Shown: positions 17,217 through 26,496 of the stretch, in pieces
Position numbering within the stretch: position 1 is the first letter of the stretch
Layout of the letters: each line of letters opens with the position of its first letter
Assembly (NCBI GenBank): GCA_013372875.1
Contig: JABXIW010000028.1
Location: 1-27,212, forward strand
Direction: 5' to 3'
Source of the DNA: Gammaproteobacteria bacterium
Lineage (GTDB): Bacteria > Pseudomonadota > Gammaproteobacteria > Enterobacterales > Kangiellaceae
Length of the DNA stretch: 27,212 nt
Notes under the pieces: model-generated
Database searches by the model: none
Seen by the model: the letters and a program-made list of their open reading frames with translations, nothing else
What the model was told of the DNA's origin: nothing
Translations under genes and position numbers: made by a program

Positions 17217-19691
17217 TTAAAAAGTTTGACCAATAGTAAAGGTAAAAGTTTTGGTATCGTCAAACTCTTGTGATTTGAAGGTTCTCGATAAACTAAATTG
17301 TAAAGGCGCAAAAGGTGAATACCATTGCAATGAAATGCCATAAGAACCACGATAGGCGCCTGGGTCACTGTAGTCTGGAATCGAGTCCATATCAGTATTA
17401 ATTAAAGTTAAACCATCAAAATCAGATACATCAAACTCAGTATCCCAAACGTTACCAACATCAATAAATGCGCTGGTTCTAACGTTTCTATTACCATTCG
17501 CAAATGGAGTCGGGAAAATAAATTCAAATGAAGCAAATGCTTTGGCATTGCCACCTACTGAAAAACGATTGTTAACAAATAACTGATCTTGTGACGGGGG
17601 TAATATCACCCCAGTTCCAGGTATCCCTGGAATTGGCGATCCCGCTGGAATTGATGATAATTGTCGCTGAATACTCTTAGGACCGATGGTATTCCTTTCA
17701 AAGCCACGAATAGAAGTCGAACCGCCAGCATAATAATTTACAAAATAGGGAAGACGATCTGTATCGCCTAGTCCTTGACCATAGCCCAAATTAGCCCTCA
17801 TCAAGAAAATCCAATCATCGCTGATTGGGAAATAATGTTTATAATCGTAGTTAAACTTATAATACTCAACATCACCAGCAGGTGTCGCAACTTCTAAACC
17901 AGCATTATGACTATAACCATTAGTGGGGAAAATGAACCTGTTTAACGTACTAACTTGGTAACCTAAGTTGGCGCTTAACACTTCAAAATCCACTTTGTTT
18001 TCAATGCGAGCGTCCGCACCTAGCGTATTAAAAAAGTCTATGATACGTTGATCTTGTAAGCTATTTTGCACTGGAGCATTCAAAGTATTGTCTTGATATG
18101 TCAAACCAAAATTAATACTCGAAGTTTCAGTCACTGGGTAATACAAACCTGCGCCTAAGCTCAAAGTATCAAGGCTTCTACCAACAGAGAAAAACTCAGA
18201 AAAATCGGTTTTGCGATAAGCCAAATTAGTGCTAAAGCCGATTGTATCCTTAAAGAAATAAGGATCAGAATAGCTCAAATCAATATTATTAATAGCTTTA
18301 TTGGTATTAACATTAATGCCAATAGTTTTGCCTTCGCCTAGGAAGTTTCTGTTAGTAACACCGCCTTGTAATTGCAAACCATAAAAATCATTGTAGCCGA
18401 TACTTACCGTAGCCTCAGAAGAATTTCTCTCTTTAATGCTAAAGACCACATCTGCCTCGTTTGGTTGTCCCGTTTTCTCAACATCAACATCCACTTCTTC
18501 AACATATGGTAACTGTTGAATTCTTAACTTAGAACGGTCAACTAAAGAAGAAGATAAAGGTGTGCCTTCTTGGATTCTTACTTCGCGTCTAAAGACGTTG
18601 TCATCGGTATTTTGATTACCAGTGAAACGAATATTTTTCGCGTAAAACCTTTCGCCAGGCTGAACAATTACACTCAAATTGACTTCATTGGTATCTTCTA
18701 AAATCTCTGGATAGGTATTTACTTCTGCGAAAGTAAACCCCTCTAAACCAAGCAAACTTTTCACTTGCTCTTCATTAAATGTAACCAACGCTTGAGAATA
18801 ATCATCACCTTCGTTTAATGGGAAAAGGTTTTCATATAAGCTCAATTCATAAACCAAGTCACCAATAAAGTTAATGTTCTTAACTTTAAAAACATCACCT
18901 TCGGTTACGTTCAAAGTAATATATACTTCTTCTTTATTTTCACTTAAAGAAACCAAAGTTTTATCCACTTTAAACTTTAAGTAGCCGCGGTCACGATAGT
19001 ATGACTCAAGAGTCTCAATATCCTTTTCTAAGGTTGTAGACGAATACTTGTTATCTGACGAGATAAAAGAGAAAAGACCACCAGTTGTAGATTCAAATTG
19101 CTGTAGCAATTCTTCTTCATTAAAAATTTTATTACCAACAATATTGATTGATTTAATCTTTGCCGTTTCGCCTTCTTTTACATTAATAATTAGTTGAACA
19201 CGATTTCTTGAAAGCTCTCTTAACTTACGGTCGATTTCTAAGTGATAGTGTCCATTTGAAAAGTACTGGCTACGAATAGCCTGTTCCATTTTATCAAGAA
19301 CAAAACTATCTAAAACTTCACCTTTAGCAATTCCAGAATCGCGCATACCTTCTAATAGTTGCTCGCTCTTTAAAATTTTGTTGCCACGTAAAATGATATT
19401 GGCGATGGTCGGTCTTTCTGCAACGGATACTTTTAATGTGTTACCCTCTTTCTCTAACTTCACGAAGTCGAAGTTACCCGTTTTGTAAAGGGCGCGGATA
19501 ATATTCGGAACACGTGCATCGTCCAAGGTTTCGCCTACACGAATAGGCAGTGCAGTAAAGAAAGTTCCCAGCTCAACACGTTGCAAGCCTTCTACTTTGA
19601 TATCTTCTACTACAAATGGCTCGATAGCATGCGTTTTTGCTACCGCCAAAGAAATTGCTAAAGCTGTTAATGTTTTTGTTATTAAGCGCAT
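17217..19691 (-). CDS. bamA: Outer-membrane protein assembly factor BamA
   Basis: Omp85-family core of the BAM complex that folds beta-barrel proteins into the outer membrane. The 824 residues have a signal peptide (about 1-22, ending KTHA), five POTRA domains (about 23-425; for example DIKVEGLQRVELGTFFTALP and IKSINIVGNKIFNEEELLQ) and a C-terminal 16-strand barrel ending in Phe (FTFTIGQTF). The loop-6 motif reads IRGF at 661-664. The rest of loop 6 is Pro/Gly-rich (around 682-702, PGIPGTG) and is about as long as in E. coli but quite different in sequence. It starts 12 bases after rseP. Confidence 0.97.
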   Translation of the reverse strand: MRLITKTLTALAISLAVAKTHAIEPFVVEDIKVEGLQRVELGTFFTALPIRVGETLDDARVPNIIRALYKTGNFDFVKLEKEGNTLKVSVAERPTIANIILRGNKILKSEQLLEGMRDSGIAKGEVLDSFVLDKMEQAIRSQYFSNGHYHLEIDRKLRELSRNRVQLIINVKEGETAKIKSINIVGNKIFNEEELLQQFESTTGGLFSFISSDNKYSSTTLEKDIETLESYYRDRGYLKFKVDKTLVSLSENKEEVYITLNVTEGDVFKVKNINFIGDLVYELSLYENLFPLNEGDDYSQALVTFNEEQVKSLLGLEGFTFAEVNTYPEILEDTNEVNLSVIVQPGERFYAKNIRFTGNQNTDDNVFRREVRIQEGTPLSSSLVDRSKLRIQQLPYVEEVDVDVEKTGQPNEADVVFSIKERNSSEATVSIGYNDFYGLQLQGGVTNRNFLGEGKTIGINVNTNKAINNIDLSYSDPYFFKDTIGFSTNLAYRKTDFSEFFSVGRSLDTLSLGAGLYYPVTETSSINFGLTYQDNTLNAPVQNSLQDQRIIDFFNTLGADARIENKVDFEVLSANLGYQVSTLNRFIFPTNGYSHNAGLEVATPAGDVEYYKFNYDYKHYFPISDDWIFLMRANLGYGQGLGDTDRLPYFVNYYAGGSTSIRGFERNTIGPKSIQRQLSSIPAGSPIPGIPGTGVILPPSQDQLFVNNRFSVGGNAKAFASFEFIFPTPFANGNRNVRTSAFIDVGNVWDTEFDVSDFDGLTLINTDMDSIPDYSDPGAYRGSYGISLQWYSPFAPLQFSLSRTFKSQEFDDTKTFTFTIGQTF

Positions 19692-19703
19692 TAATTAAAT
19701 ACT

Positions 19704-21041
19704 CTAAATAGTTCGATTTATGTCGTTATATAGCGCAATCGCCATGATTGTCAGCAGTAATATGATGCCGATCCGCATACCAAGTTCCATAATTTTTTCA
19801 GAAACTGGCTTTCCACGCACCAATTCGGCCAAATAGTACATTAAATGACCGCCATCAAGCATTGGTATAGGCAATAAATTCACGAATCCCAGATTGACGC
19901 TTATCATAGCGAGAAAAGATAAGAATGCAACCACTCCTGCTTGCACCACCTGTCCTGCACCTTGAGCAATTCCAAGGGGGCCACCGAGGTTCTTTATTGA
20001 TAACTTTCCTGTGAATAGTTTCCCGAAAAAATCAACTATTCTTCCAACCATGGTCCAGGTTTCTTCAGCCCCTTTCTCGAAAGACTCAAAAAAGCCGTAT
20101 TTGATGGTATTAAACTCATTATAATACTGAGGACCTATGCCCAATAAGGCCCGCTTGTTGCCATCCTGAACATACTCTTTGGGGGTTAAATTATAGCTTC
20201 TTTGATAGCCTTCTCGCTCAATAATAACGGCTATTTCATCAGATCCAACCGCCTCAACAGCTTTTGAAATATCAGACCAGCGATTAATAGCCTGCCCATT
20301 AATCTCAACAATCTTATCGCCTGCTTTTATCCCTGCTTGCTTGGCTGGGAAGTCATCACTCACGCCACCTATAATTGGATGAGTATAAGCACGATTAAAT
20401 CCTAAGCCTAAACTATCAAAAATATTGCCTTCTTCTGGTTCTTTCCAATTTTTGATATCTAAATAAACGGTTCTTTGGCTTTCTCCATATGGAATCAGCT
20501 CAATTGGTATTTTTTGCTCAGAACCCACCTCGCTAACCAAAGCAAACACAAAGTCTTCCAAATGGCGGATTTTTTGCCCATTCACCGAAATAATTTCACT
20601 ATTTTCGGGAAAGCCTGATTGAGCAGCAATCGAGTTCGGTTCAACCTCAGAAATGAATGGCTTGACCGAAGAAACACCATACATAAACATGAAAGAGTAA
20701 ACCAAAATCGCTAATAGGAAGTTAGCCGCGGGCCCTGCAAGAACAATTAAAATACGTTTCCAAACCGGTGCGCGATTAAAAGCGTAAGGCAAATCTTCGG
20801 GCGCCACATCGCCTTCACGCTCGTCGACAAATTTGACATAACCGCCAAGCGGGATTGGCGCAACGGCAAATTCGGTGCCATTTTTATTGAATTTACTCCA
20901 AAGTGGCTTACCAAAGCCCACGGAGAAACGCAGCGCTTTAACGCCGAGCTTTTTCGCCACCCAATAGTGTCCCCACTCATGGAAGGTCACCAGAATGCCT
21001 AGAAGAATTAATAAACCGAAAATACTATAGAAAAACGCCAC
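19704..21041 (-). CDS. rseP: Site-2 zinc metalloprotease RseP
   Basis: Inner-membrane intramembrane protease that cleaves anti-sigma factor RseA after DegS and clears signal peptides. The 445 residues have the zinc site HEWGH at 21-25 inside the first membrane helix, the second metal ligand in LLPIPMLDGGH (Asp396), two periplasmic PDZ regions (about 115-285, with FPAKQAGIKAGDKIVEINGQAI in the second) and further membrane helices near 100-115, 370-390 and 420-440. The start is GTG at 21041, sharing its first base with the dxr TAG stop (TAGTG), so translation is coupled to dxr. Confidence 0.96.
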   Translation of the reverse strand: MAFFYSIFGLLILLGILVTFHEWGHYWVAKKLGVKALRFSVGFGKPLWSKFNKNGTEFAVAPIPLGGYVKFVDEREGDVAPEDLPYAFNRAPVWKRILIVLAGPAANFLLAILVYSFMFMYGVSSVKPFISEVEPNSIAAQSGFPENSEIISVNGQKIRHLEDFVFALVSEVGSEQKIPIELIPYGESQRTVYLDIKNWKEPEEGNIFDSLGLGFNRAYTHPIIGGVSDDFPAKQAGIKAGDKIVEINGQAINRWSDISKAVEAVGSDEIAVIIEREGYQRSYNLTPKEYVQDGNKRALLGIGPQYYNEFNTIKYGFFESFEKGAEETWTMVGRIVDFFGKLFTGKLSIKNLGGPLGIAQGAGQVVQAGVVAFLSFLAMISVNLGFVNLLPIPMLDGGHLMYYLAELVRGKPVSEKIMELGMRIGIILLLTIMAIALYNDINRTI

Positions 21042-22234
21042 TACTGGATCTCTTTAATTATCTGCTGCGCTAACTGTCGCGCACTCTTATCCGCAGCCAA
21101 TACAGCCGCCAAATCTGCCACCTCAGCATAGTCGGTTTGGCTTAACACTTGCTGAATCACTGCCGCTATTTGCGTAAAGCTGATGCTCTCATTCAAAAAA
21201 GCATCAACCGCGATTTCATTGGCAGCATTTAACGTCGCTGGCATATTGCCGCCTTGGCTCATTGCATCAATGGCTAACTTCAAGCAAGGGTAACGCTCAA
21301 AACAAGGCTTATCGAAGGTCAGCTCGCTAATTTGCATAAAATCCAATGGCGCAACCCCAGCTTCAATGCGCTCTGGAAACGCCAGGGCATGGGCAATTGG
21401 CGTGCGCATATCTGGATTGCCCATTTGCGCCAAAACCGAACCATCTTTATAGCGCACCATCGAATGGATAATGCTTTGCGGGTGCAAGACCACTTCAATA
21501 TCCGAAGGCTTAACGTCAAACATCCAACAGGCCTCAATCAGCTCCAAGCCTTTATTCATCATGGTTGCAGAGTCCACCGAGATCTTACGCCCCATATCCC
21601 AATTAGGATGAGCGCAGGCCTCATCAGGTGTGATTGAGGCAAATTCATCTAAAGGCTTATTAAGGAATGGTCCACCAGAGCCTGTCAGCACAATATTTTC
21701 AATGCCGCATGAGGTTATGCCACCCGACACAAAATGTTCAGGTAGGGATTGGAAAATAGCGTTATGCTCACTATCAATCGGCAATAAAGTTGCATCAGAG
21801 TCCTTTACTGCCTGCATAAAAATTGAACCAGACATGACCAAGGCTTCTTTGTTGGCCAATAAGACCTTTTTGCTGGCTTTGACCGCCGCTAAAGTTGGCA
21901 ACAAGCCTGCAGCGCCGACAATGGCAGCCATAACCGTATCGACTTCACCATGACTAGCGACCATGGCTAGATCGTCATTCGATGATAAAACTTGGGTATT
22001 TAGGCCATGGCTGACTAAAACTTCACTTAATAATTCGGCTTTTTGCGAATCGGTAATAACCGCATATTTAGGCTTAAATTTAAGACACTGCTCTTTAAGT
22101 AACTGCAAATTTTGATGGGCAGTTAACGCAAAAACTTGATATTTATTCGGGTGACGCGCAATCACATCAAGGGTATTAACCCCAATCGAGCCAGTCGCAC
22201 CTAAAACCGTAATACGCTCTAAAGAATTACCCAT
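21041..22234 (-). CDS. dxr: 1-deoxy-D-xylulose-5-phosphate reductoisomerase
   Basis: NADPH-dependent enzyme that converts DXP to 2-C-methylerythritol 4-phosphate, the committed step of the MEP isoprenoid pathway. It thus supplies the precursors for UppS two genes upstream. The 397 residues have the Rossmann motif GATGSIG at 12-18, the metal-binding [10 protein letters not shown] block and [27 protein letters not shown], which holds substrate-binding residues. The length is as in E. coli (398). It starts 5 bases after cdsA and overlaps rseP by one base. Confidence 0.97.
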   Translation of the reverse strand: MGNSLERITVLGATGSIGVNTLDVIARHPNKYQVFALTAHQNLQLLKEQCLKFKPKYAVITDSQKAELLSEVLVSHGLNTQVLSSNDDLAMVASHGEVDTVMAAIVGAAGLLPTLAAVKASKKVLLANKEALVMSGSIFMQAVKDSDATLLPIDSEHNAIFQSLPEHFVSGGITSCGIENIVLTGSGGPFLNKPLDEFASITPDEACAHPNWDMGRKISVDSATMMNKGLELIEACWMFDVKPSDIEVVLHPQSIIHSMVRYKDGSVLAQMGNPDMRTPIAHALAFPERIEAGVAPLDFMQISELTFDKPCFERYPCLKLAIDAMSQGGNMPATLNAANEIAVDAFLNESISFTQIAAVIQQVLSQTDYAEVADLAAVLAADKSARQLAQQIIKEIQ

Positions 22235-22239
22235 ATAAC

Positions 22240-23139
22240 TTAAAAACCGCCTTTAAGCCATAGCAATAAAATCACGAAGAATGGCGCCACTGAAAGGGTG
22301 CTATCTAAACGGTCCAATAAGCCGCCATGGCCAGGCAAAATATTGCTGGTATCTTTAACGCCCGCTTGGCGTTTTAGCATGGAAACAAACAAGTCGCCAA
22401 TCACCGAGACAATACCCAGAATCAGTACAAATGGAATAAAATATTTAAGCGGTAATGGCATGCCCATGTAGCTCGCTAAACCATAAGCCACTAATAAAGA
22501 AGTGACTAAGCCGCCGAAAAAGCCTTCCCAAGTTTTATTGGGGCTAACCACTGGCGAAAGCTTATGTTTACCCATGGTTTTTCCAGCAAAATAAGCGCCA
22601 ACATCTGCGCCCCAAATAATCAGGAACATCAACAGCAACATAAAGCCGCCATAATAGTGATCGCTTTCTATATTGGCCGAGCGGATCATCACTACTGCCA
22701 ACCAAGCCGCAGCCAACATCACCCAGCCGAATAACATTCTTAATGCTGCACCGCGAGTCCACAGTTTAGTGCCTTTGGGAAACATTAGGACTAATACAAA
22801 TGCCAAGACCCAAACTAAAGCAGCAACCATCAATGCTTTAAAAGGATAAAGATTTAAAAGCCCTAAACCTGCTTTTTGAATTAAAATATGATTGGGCGAG
22901 ACAAAAAAGCCCATCTCTAATAGTTGATACCAAAAGAAACCGACAATGGCCAAAGAGGCAGCGACAAAGCCATACTTAACGATTGAGTTTTTAGTCTCTA
23001 ATAAGCCTGACCATTCCCAAGCCAAGAGGCCAAACACTGGAATTAAAATTAATGAGAAGTTTTGCAACGAGGGGTAAAACAACAAGATTATTGCCAATGG
23101 CAATAACAATAAAGCAGTGATAATTCTTTGTTTTAACAT
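22240..23139 (-). CDS. cdsA: Phosphatidate cytidylyltransferase
   Basis: Inner-membrane CDP-diacylglycerol synthase, which makes the common precursor of phospholipids from CTP and phosphatidic acid. The 299 residues are strongly hydrophobic with about eight membrane helices. The CDS signature (S-x-L-K-R ... K-D ... PGHGG-x-x-DR-x-D) is complete at 253-279. Another family block, [12 protein letters not shown], lies in the middle third. The gene lies 27 bases after uppS. Confidence 0.96.
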   Translation of the reverse strand: MLKQRIITALLLLPLAIILLFYPSLQNFSLILIPVFGLLAWEWSGLLETKNSIVKYGFVAASLAIVGFFWYQLLEMGFFVSPNHILIQKAGLGLLNLYPFKALMVAALVWVLAFVLVLMFPKGTKLWTRGAALRMLFGWVMLAAAWLAVVMIRSANIESDHYYGGFMLLLMFLIIWGADVGAYFAGKTMGKHKLSPVVSPNKTWEGFFGGLVTSLLVAYGLASYMGMPLPLKYFIPFVLILGIVSVIGDLFVSMLKRQAGVKDTSNILPGHGGLLDRLDSTLSVAPFFVILLLWLKGGF

Positions 23140-23166
23140 TTATTTTTCCTACTCTCGCTTGCGGTT

Positions 23167-23886
23167 TTATCCAATTTGTTCGCTAGTTTGACCGAAGCGT
23201 CTTTGACGCTTGGCAAAATCATCAATGGCTGCCTGTAACTCGGTACTATCGAAATCAGGCCATAGTTCATCACTGAAATACAGTTCCGAATAAGCAGTTT
23301 GCCATAACAAGAAGTTACTAACACGCTGCTCACCACCGGTGCGGATCATTAAGTCTGGCTCGGCTATATTGGCAGTGACGATATGTTCAGAGATTAACTC
23401 TTCGGTAATTTCCGTGACGCCAGCTTGCGCTAATTTAGTAGCTGCTTGCGCCACATCCCAACGACCACCATAGTTCGCAGCAATTTGTAGCAACAACCCA
23501 TCATTATCTTTAGTCAAGTCTTCAGCTTTATCAATCGCCTTTTGCAAGCGCTTATCAAAACCAGACTTATCGCCAATAATGGTCAACTTTACATTATTCT
23601 TATGCAGCTTTTTGGATTCATTTTTTAAGCTGGTAGCAAACAAATCCATCAAAAAACTGACTTCTTCGATTGGGCGCTTCCAGTTTTCGCTGGAAAAAGC
23701 AAATAAAGTCAACACCTTAATGCCCTGCTCGCCACAATATTCCGCCATTTCACGAGCGCGCTCCATTCCCGCTTTATGACCCATCACACGCTTTTTACCG
23801 CGTTTTTGCGCCCAGCGACCATTACCATCCATAATGATGGCAATATGCTGTAAATTCTCTGGAATGTAAGGCTTAGTTTCGCTCAT
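23167..23886 (-). CDS. uppS: Undecaprenyl diphosphate synthase
   Basis: Cis-prenyltransferase that extends farnesyl diphosphate to the C55 lipid carrier used for peptidoglycan and O-antigen. The 239 residues contain IIMDGNGRWAQKRG with the catalytic Asp20, GHKAGMERAR, TLFAFSSENWKRP and the C-terminal DLMIRTGGEQRVSNFLLWQTAYSELYF. All conserved regions are intact. The upstream gene frr is 207 bases away, with a hairpin between them, so uppS may have its own promoter, although none is obvious. Confidence 0.97.
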   Translation of the reverse strand: MSETKPYIPENLQHIAIIMDGNGRWAQKRGKKRVMGHKAGMERAREMAEYCGEQGIKVLTLFAFSSENWKRPIEEVSFLMDLFATSLKNESKKLHKNNVKLTIIGDKSGFDKRLQKAIDKAEDLTKDNDGLLLQIAANYGGRWDVAQAATKLAQAGVTEITEELISEHIVTANIAEPDLMIRTGGEQRVSNFLLWQTAYSELYFSDELWPDFDSTELQAAIDDFAKRQRRFGQTSEQIG

Positions 23887-23920
23887 GGCTTAATATTCAA
23901 TATCTTATAAATACAATAAA

Positions 23921-23938
23921 GCCGCGATTCCCCGCGGC
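23921..23938 (-). terminator. GC-rich hairpin between frr and uppS
   Basis: GCCGCG (23921-23926) pairs with CGCGGC (23933-23938) around a 6-base loop. On the minus strand the hairpin is followed by TTTATTGTATTTAT, a moderate T-rich tail. This looks like an intrinsic terminator or attenuator that ends the pyrH-frr transcript before uppS. Confidence 0.6.
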
Positions 23939-24005
23939 GTCATTAATCAATGTTTTAACTGGACTTAACAACTTTTAAAGTGAGTATAGGAAGCTGAGAC
24001 GCGAC

Positions 24006-24065
24006 GAAGCTTTTGGCGAAAACACGGAGTTTACAATAGTAATCGGGTATTTGAGCAAAAGCTTC
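24006..24065. repeat. 10-bp inverted repeat in the frr-uppS gap
   Basis: GAAGCTTTTG at 24006-24015 and CAAAAGCTTC at 24056-24065 are perfect inverted copies 40 bases apart, directly after the frr stop. Its role is unknown; it may fold the end of the pyrH-frr transcript. Confidence 0.4.
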
Positions 24066-24093
24066 AACAAAGTATCAGCGAAATAGACTCGCT

Positions 24094-24651
24094 TTAAATC
24101 TCCATTAACTCTTTTTCCTTATCCACCACCATTGAATCGACTTTAGCAATCATATCGTTGGTCAATGTTTGGATATTCGATTCAGCAGCACGTAATTCAT
24201 CTTCAGAGATTTCTTTTTCTTTCTCTAAATCTTTTAAGGTTGAGTTAGCGTCGCGGCGAATATTACGGATAGCGACTTTAGTGTTTTCACCTTCACCACC
24301 AACAACTTTAGTCAACTCACGGCGACGCTCTTCGTTTAGTGGCGGCAGCGTAATACGAATCACTTGGCCAGCAACGTTTGGTGTTAAACCTAAATCAGAT
24401 TTTAAAATCGCCTTTTCAGTCGCTTCAATCGCGCCTTTATCAAAGATTTGCAGTACTAATGTACGGCCTTCTTGAACCGAAATGCTCGCTACCTGAGAAA
24501 TAGGAGTATCAGAACCATAATATGGCACCATAATATGCTCCAAAAGACTTGGATGGGCACGACCAGTACGAACCTTAGTTAAAGAGGTTTTTAAAGCCTC
24601 TAAAGACTTTTCCATACGTTGTTCGGCATCTTCATAAATGTCGTCTATCAC
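24094..24651 (-). CDS. frr: Ribosome recycling factor
   Basis: Acts with EF-G to split the post-termination ribosome complex. The 185 residues match the family in length and sequence: [28 protein letters not shown] near the start, [16 protein letters not shown] [60 protein letters not shown] and the coiled helical tail [28 protein letters not shown]. It lies 125 bases after pyrH and is probably on the same transcript. The gap holds only short weak hairpins. Confidence 0.97.
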   Translation of the reverse strand: MIDDIYEDAEQRMEKSLEALKTSLTKVRTGRAHPSLLEHIMVPYYGSDTPISQVASISVQEGRTLVLQIFDKGAIEATEKAILKSDLGLTPNVAGQVIRITLPPLNEERRRELTKVVGGEGENTKVAIRNIRRDANSTLKDLEKEKEISEDELRAAESNIQTLTNDMIAKVDSMVVDKEKELMEI

Positions 24652-24776
24652 TGTAAACTCCTAAATTCTTTCTAAAAACCTTCGCTCAGGCATCAGCATG
24701 CCTAGCAAGGCGCATATTATGCCCTAAAATGGGCTAAATTCTAAGTAAAATAATGATTTATTGGGCTTTGTCAGAC

Positions 24777-25493
24777 CTACGGATGAACCAGTGTTCCTTC
24801 AGCTTGACCTGCAATAACGTTCTGCAAAGCGCCTTTTTTAGTCATATTAAAAACGCGTAGGTACTTGTTATGGTCACGCGCCAAATGGAAAGCCGTTAAA
24901 TCCATTACCGCCAACTCTTTATCCAGTGCCTCTTTATAGCTTAATTGGTCGTATTTCACGGCACTCGGATCTTTCGCCGGATCAGCGTTGTAAACGCCAT
25001 CAACCTTGGTCGCTTTTAAAATTAAATCTGCTTCAATCTCAATGCCGCGCAAACAAGCCGCCGTATCAGTAGTAAAGAATGGATTACCCGTACCTGCACA
25101 GAAAATCACAACTTTGCCCTTTTCTAGTGCATTGATGGCGCCACGACGCGAAAAGCCCTCGCAAACCCCATCAATTGGCATAGCCGATAAGACTTTGGCA
25201 GGAACTTGATTACGCTCTAAAGAGTCTTGTAGAGCCAGTGAATTCATCACAGTCGCCAACATACCCATATGGTCGCCAGTAACGCGATTCATACCCGCTT
25301 CTGACAAAGCCTGGCCACGGTAGATATTACCGCCACCAATCACCACGCCCACTTCCACGCCCATCGCCGTGATTTCTTTAATCTCATCCGCCATCTGCTG
25401 CAAAATTGCCGGATCGATACCAAACGACTGCTCACCCTGCAAGGCTTCACCGCTAAGTTTTAAAAGAATTCGTTGATAGGCAAGTTCAGGCAT
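24777..25493 (-). CDS. pyrH: Uridylate kinase
   Basis: Bacterial UMP kinase of the amino-acid-kinase fold; it makes UDP for RNA, DNA and UDP-sugar synthesis and is usually a GTP-activated, UTP-inhibited hexamer. The 238 residues begin [22 protein letters not shown] and include [28 protein letters not shown], the [23 protein letters not shown] region and [14 protein letters not shown]. The ATG is preceded by AAGGAG with a 5-base spacer and by a good promoter. In most relatives tsf and rpsB lie just upstream; here an accessory region of at least 1.7 kb follows instead. Confidence 0.98.
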   Translation of the reverse strand: MPELAYQRILLKLSGEALQGEQSFGIDPAILQQMADEIKEITAMGVEVGVVIGGGNIYRGQALSEAGMNRVTGDHMGMLATVMNSLALQDSLERNQVPAKVLSAMPIDGVCEGFSRRGAINALEKGKVVIFCAGTGNPFFTTDTAACLRGIEIEADLILKATKVDGVYNADPAKDPSAVKYDQLSYKEALDKELAVMDLTAFHLARDHNKYLRVFNMTKKGALQNVIAGQAEGTLVHP

Positions 25494-25521
25494 GATGGCT
25501 CCTTATAATTTGATTGTGAGG

Positions 25522-25550
25522 ATTATAGTTGGGTTATAAGGCTTGGGCAA
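25522..25550 (-). promoter_or_regulatory. pyrH promoter
   Basis: On the minus strand, TTGCCC (25550-25545) and TATAAT (25527-25522) are separated by exactly 17 bases, and the -10 box is 28 bases upstream of the pyrH ATG. It is a near-consensus sigma70 promoter and overlaps the divergent promoter of the lipoprotein gene. Confidence 0.75.
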
Positions 25551-25557
25551 TTATAAT
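25529..25557 (+). promoter_or_regulatory. Promoter of the broken lipoprotein gene
   Basis: TTGGGT (25529-25534) and TATAAT (25552-25557) with a 17-base spacer, 36 bases before the ATG at 25594. The two divergent promoters interleave, so RNA polymerase could occupy only one of them at a time. Confidence 0.65.
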
Positions 25558-25593
25558 GAGGTTAAAGAAATAATAATTAGCAGGATTGCCTGT

Positions 25594-25986
25594 ATGAAGA
25601 AATTAACTGTTCTCATCATTTTAATGCAGCTTTTCGCCTGCTCTACCATTTCTTACGATAATATTAAGCCAGAAGGGGTGTACCAAAATATTGCCTACCA
25701 TAAGTAGGCTCAGCTTAACCTAAAACCTAACAACAAATATACCTATACAATAACCTACGTAAGTTCAGAAGAAGGCGTAGAAACTTTAAAAAAAACCTAT
25801 GGAGGTACTTGGTCGTTTGAGGGCAATACGATTTCATTTTTGAGTGACAATGGGAATTTATTCTTGGAGCAAAATGAGTTTACGATCATAGAAAAAAGCT
25901 TTAAAAAGCATATTTTGACCCACAAAGATCTAGATAATTATCTAAATAAAGCCAAGAAATTCGAATCAAGATTTATAGAGAAGTAA
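25594..25986 (+). pseudogene. Small lipoprotein gene interrupted by one in-frame TAG
   Basis: Reading frame of 130 codons with a single TAG at codon 38 (25705-25707). Before it lies a lipoprotein signal, MKKLTVLIILMQLFAC, with lipobox LFAC and Cys16. After it the frame stays open for 92 codons to TAA at 25984: NLKPNNKYTYTI, then TYGGTWSFEGNTISFLSDNG and a charged helical end. The pattern of short beta strands with a G-x-W element resembles small beta-barrel lipoproteins, but I cannot name the family. AGGA at 25582-25585 and a good promoter precede it. A recent nonsense mutation is the simplest reading (for example CAG to TAG); a sequencing error or stop read-through are alternatives. Confidence 0.75.
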
Positions 25987-26011
25987 GCCCCCTCTTAATC
26001 AACTACCATAA

Positions 26012-26031
26012 ACTCCTGCGAAAGCAGGAGT
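26012..26031. repeat. Perfect 8-bp-stem hairpin, CTCCTGC type
   Basis: ACTCCTGC and GCAGGAGT around a GAAA loop. The arm resembles that of the palindrome at 27131-27152 (shared ACTCCYGC), so both may belong to one family of dispersed intergenic palindromes. It lies 25 bases after the lipoprotein stop. Confidence 0.7.
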
Positions 26032-26099
26032 CCATATTAATTTTAACGCTTTTTACAATGTGGATTCAGCATCAAGTGCGGAATTTCAAGCAAGCTTAG

Positions 26100-26117
26100 G
26101 GTGCGTTTCAACGCACC
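26100..26117. repeat. GGTGCGTT palindrome, copy 1
   Basis: GGTGCGTT and AACGCACC around a 2-base loop. A sister copy starts at 26143. Confidence 0.75.
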
Positions 26118-26142
26118 AGCCCGAAGCTTAATGCCACCTATT

Positions 26143-26160
26143 GGTGCGTCAAGACGCACC
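26143..26160. repeat. GGTGCGTC palindrome, copy 2
   Basis: GGTGCGTC and GACGCACC around AA. Its stem differs from copy 1 by a compensated base pair (T-A to C-G) at the innermost position, so pairing is kept. Confidence 0.75.
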
Positions 26161-26260
26161 TTACGACAGAATATTGGCTTCCATTAAATAGTAGAATGAC
26201 GAAAAGTTTGAATACACCAATAGCCCTTTAATTCCCACCGAGCGAAGTTGATAAATAGCA

Positions 26261-26284
26261 ATTTAAATCGTGGACGATTTAAAT
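26261..26284. repeat. Perfect 10-bp-stem hairpin with TGGA loop
   Basis: ATTTAAATCG and CGATTTAAAT around TGGA (TCCA on the minus strand). It is one of three nearby hairpins whose stems are unrelated but whose loops are similar. Confidence 0.7.
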
Positions 26285-26300
26285 AATGAAATCCAGCAGA

Positions 26301-26328
26301 GTGACCGCAGGAAATCCCTTTAGGGAGA
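26301..26328. repeat. 28-bp core repeat, copy A
   Basis: Begins GTGACCG and contains a TCCC-TTTA-GGGA mini-hairpin. Copy B at 26497-26524 matches at 24 of 28 positions. This copy is enclosed by an outer inverted repeat, ATGAAAT (26286-26292) and ATTTCAT (26337-26343). Confidence 0.75.
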
Positions 26329-26411
26329 TGTGCAGTATTTCATGGTGCGTTAAGTTTTGAGACTGAAGCGAGGGTAGCCGTAGGCTGGGAATTTCGGGGA
26401 AACATCTTTTA

Positions 26412-26433
26412 TGAAATACATCCTTGTATTTCA
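26412..26433. repeat. Perfect 9-bp-stem hairpin with TCCT loop
   Basis: TGAAATACA and TGTATTTCA around TCCT. The stem is unrelated to its neighbours while the loop is similar. Confidence 0.7.
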
Positions 26434-26456
26434 CCTCTTCGGCTGGCTTCGCCATT

Positions 26457-26479
26457 CAAAATTGTTCCTGACAATTTTG
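26457..26479. repeat. Perfect 9-bp-stem hairpin with TCCTG loop
   Basis: CAAAATTGT and ACAATTTTG around TCCTG. It is the third hairpin of the variable-stem set. Confidence 0.7.
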
Positions 26480-26496
26480 TGGTGACTTTTAAAGTG

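Noticed and set aside
17575..17700. Pro/Gly-rich segment of BamA as an inserted domain
   Set aside because: The stretch between the IGPK and GGNA blocks of loop 6 is about as long as in E. coli BamA; only its composition differs, as is usual for surface loops.
18960..19700. BamA start region examined for frameshift or truncation
   Set aside because: The signal peptide, five POTRA regions and terminal Phe are all in one frame and the length is normal.
24652..24776. Hairpins GGCAT/ATGCC and GCCC/GGGC between pyrH and frr
   Set aside because: Stems of 4-5 bp without a T-run are too weak to call as terminators or attenuators.
25705..25707. TAG as a pyrrolysine or other recoding signal
   Set aside because: Nothing in the window supports recoding, and a plain nonsense mutation or sequencing error explains a single TAG in an accessory lipoprotein gene.
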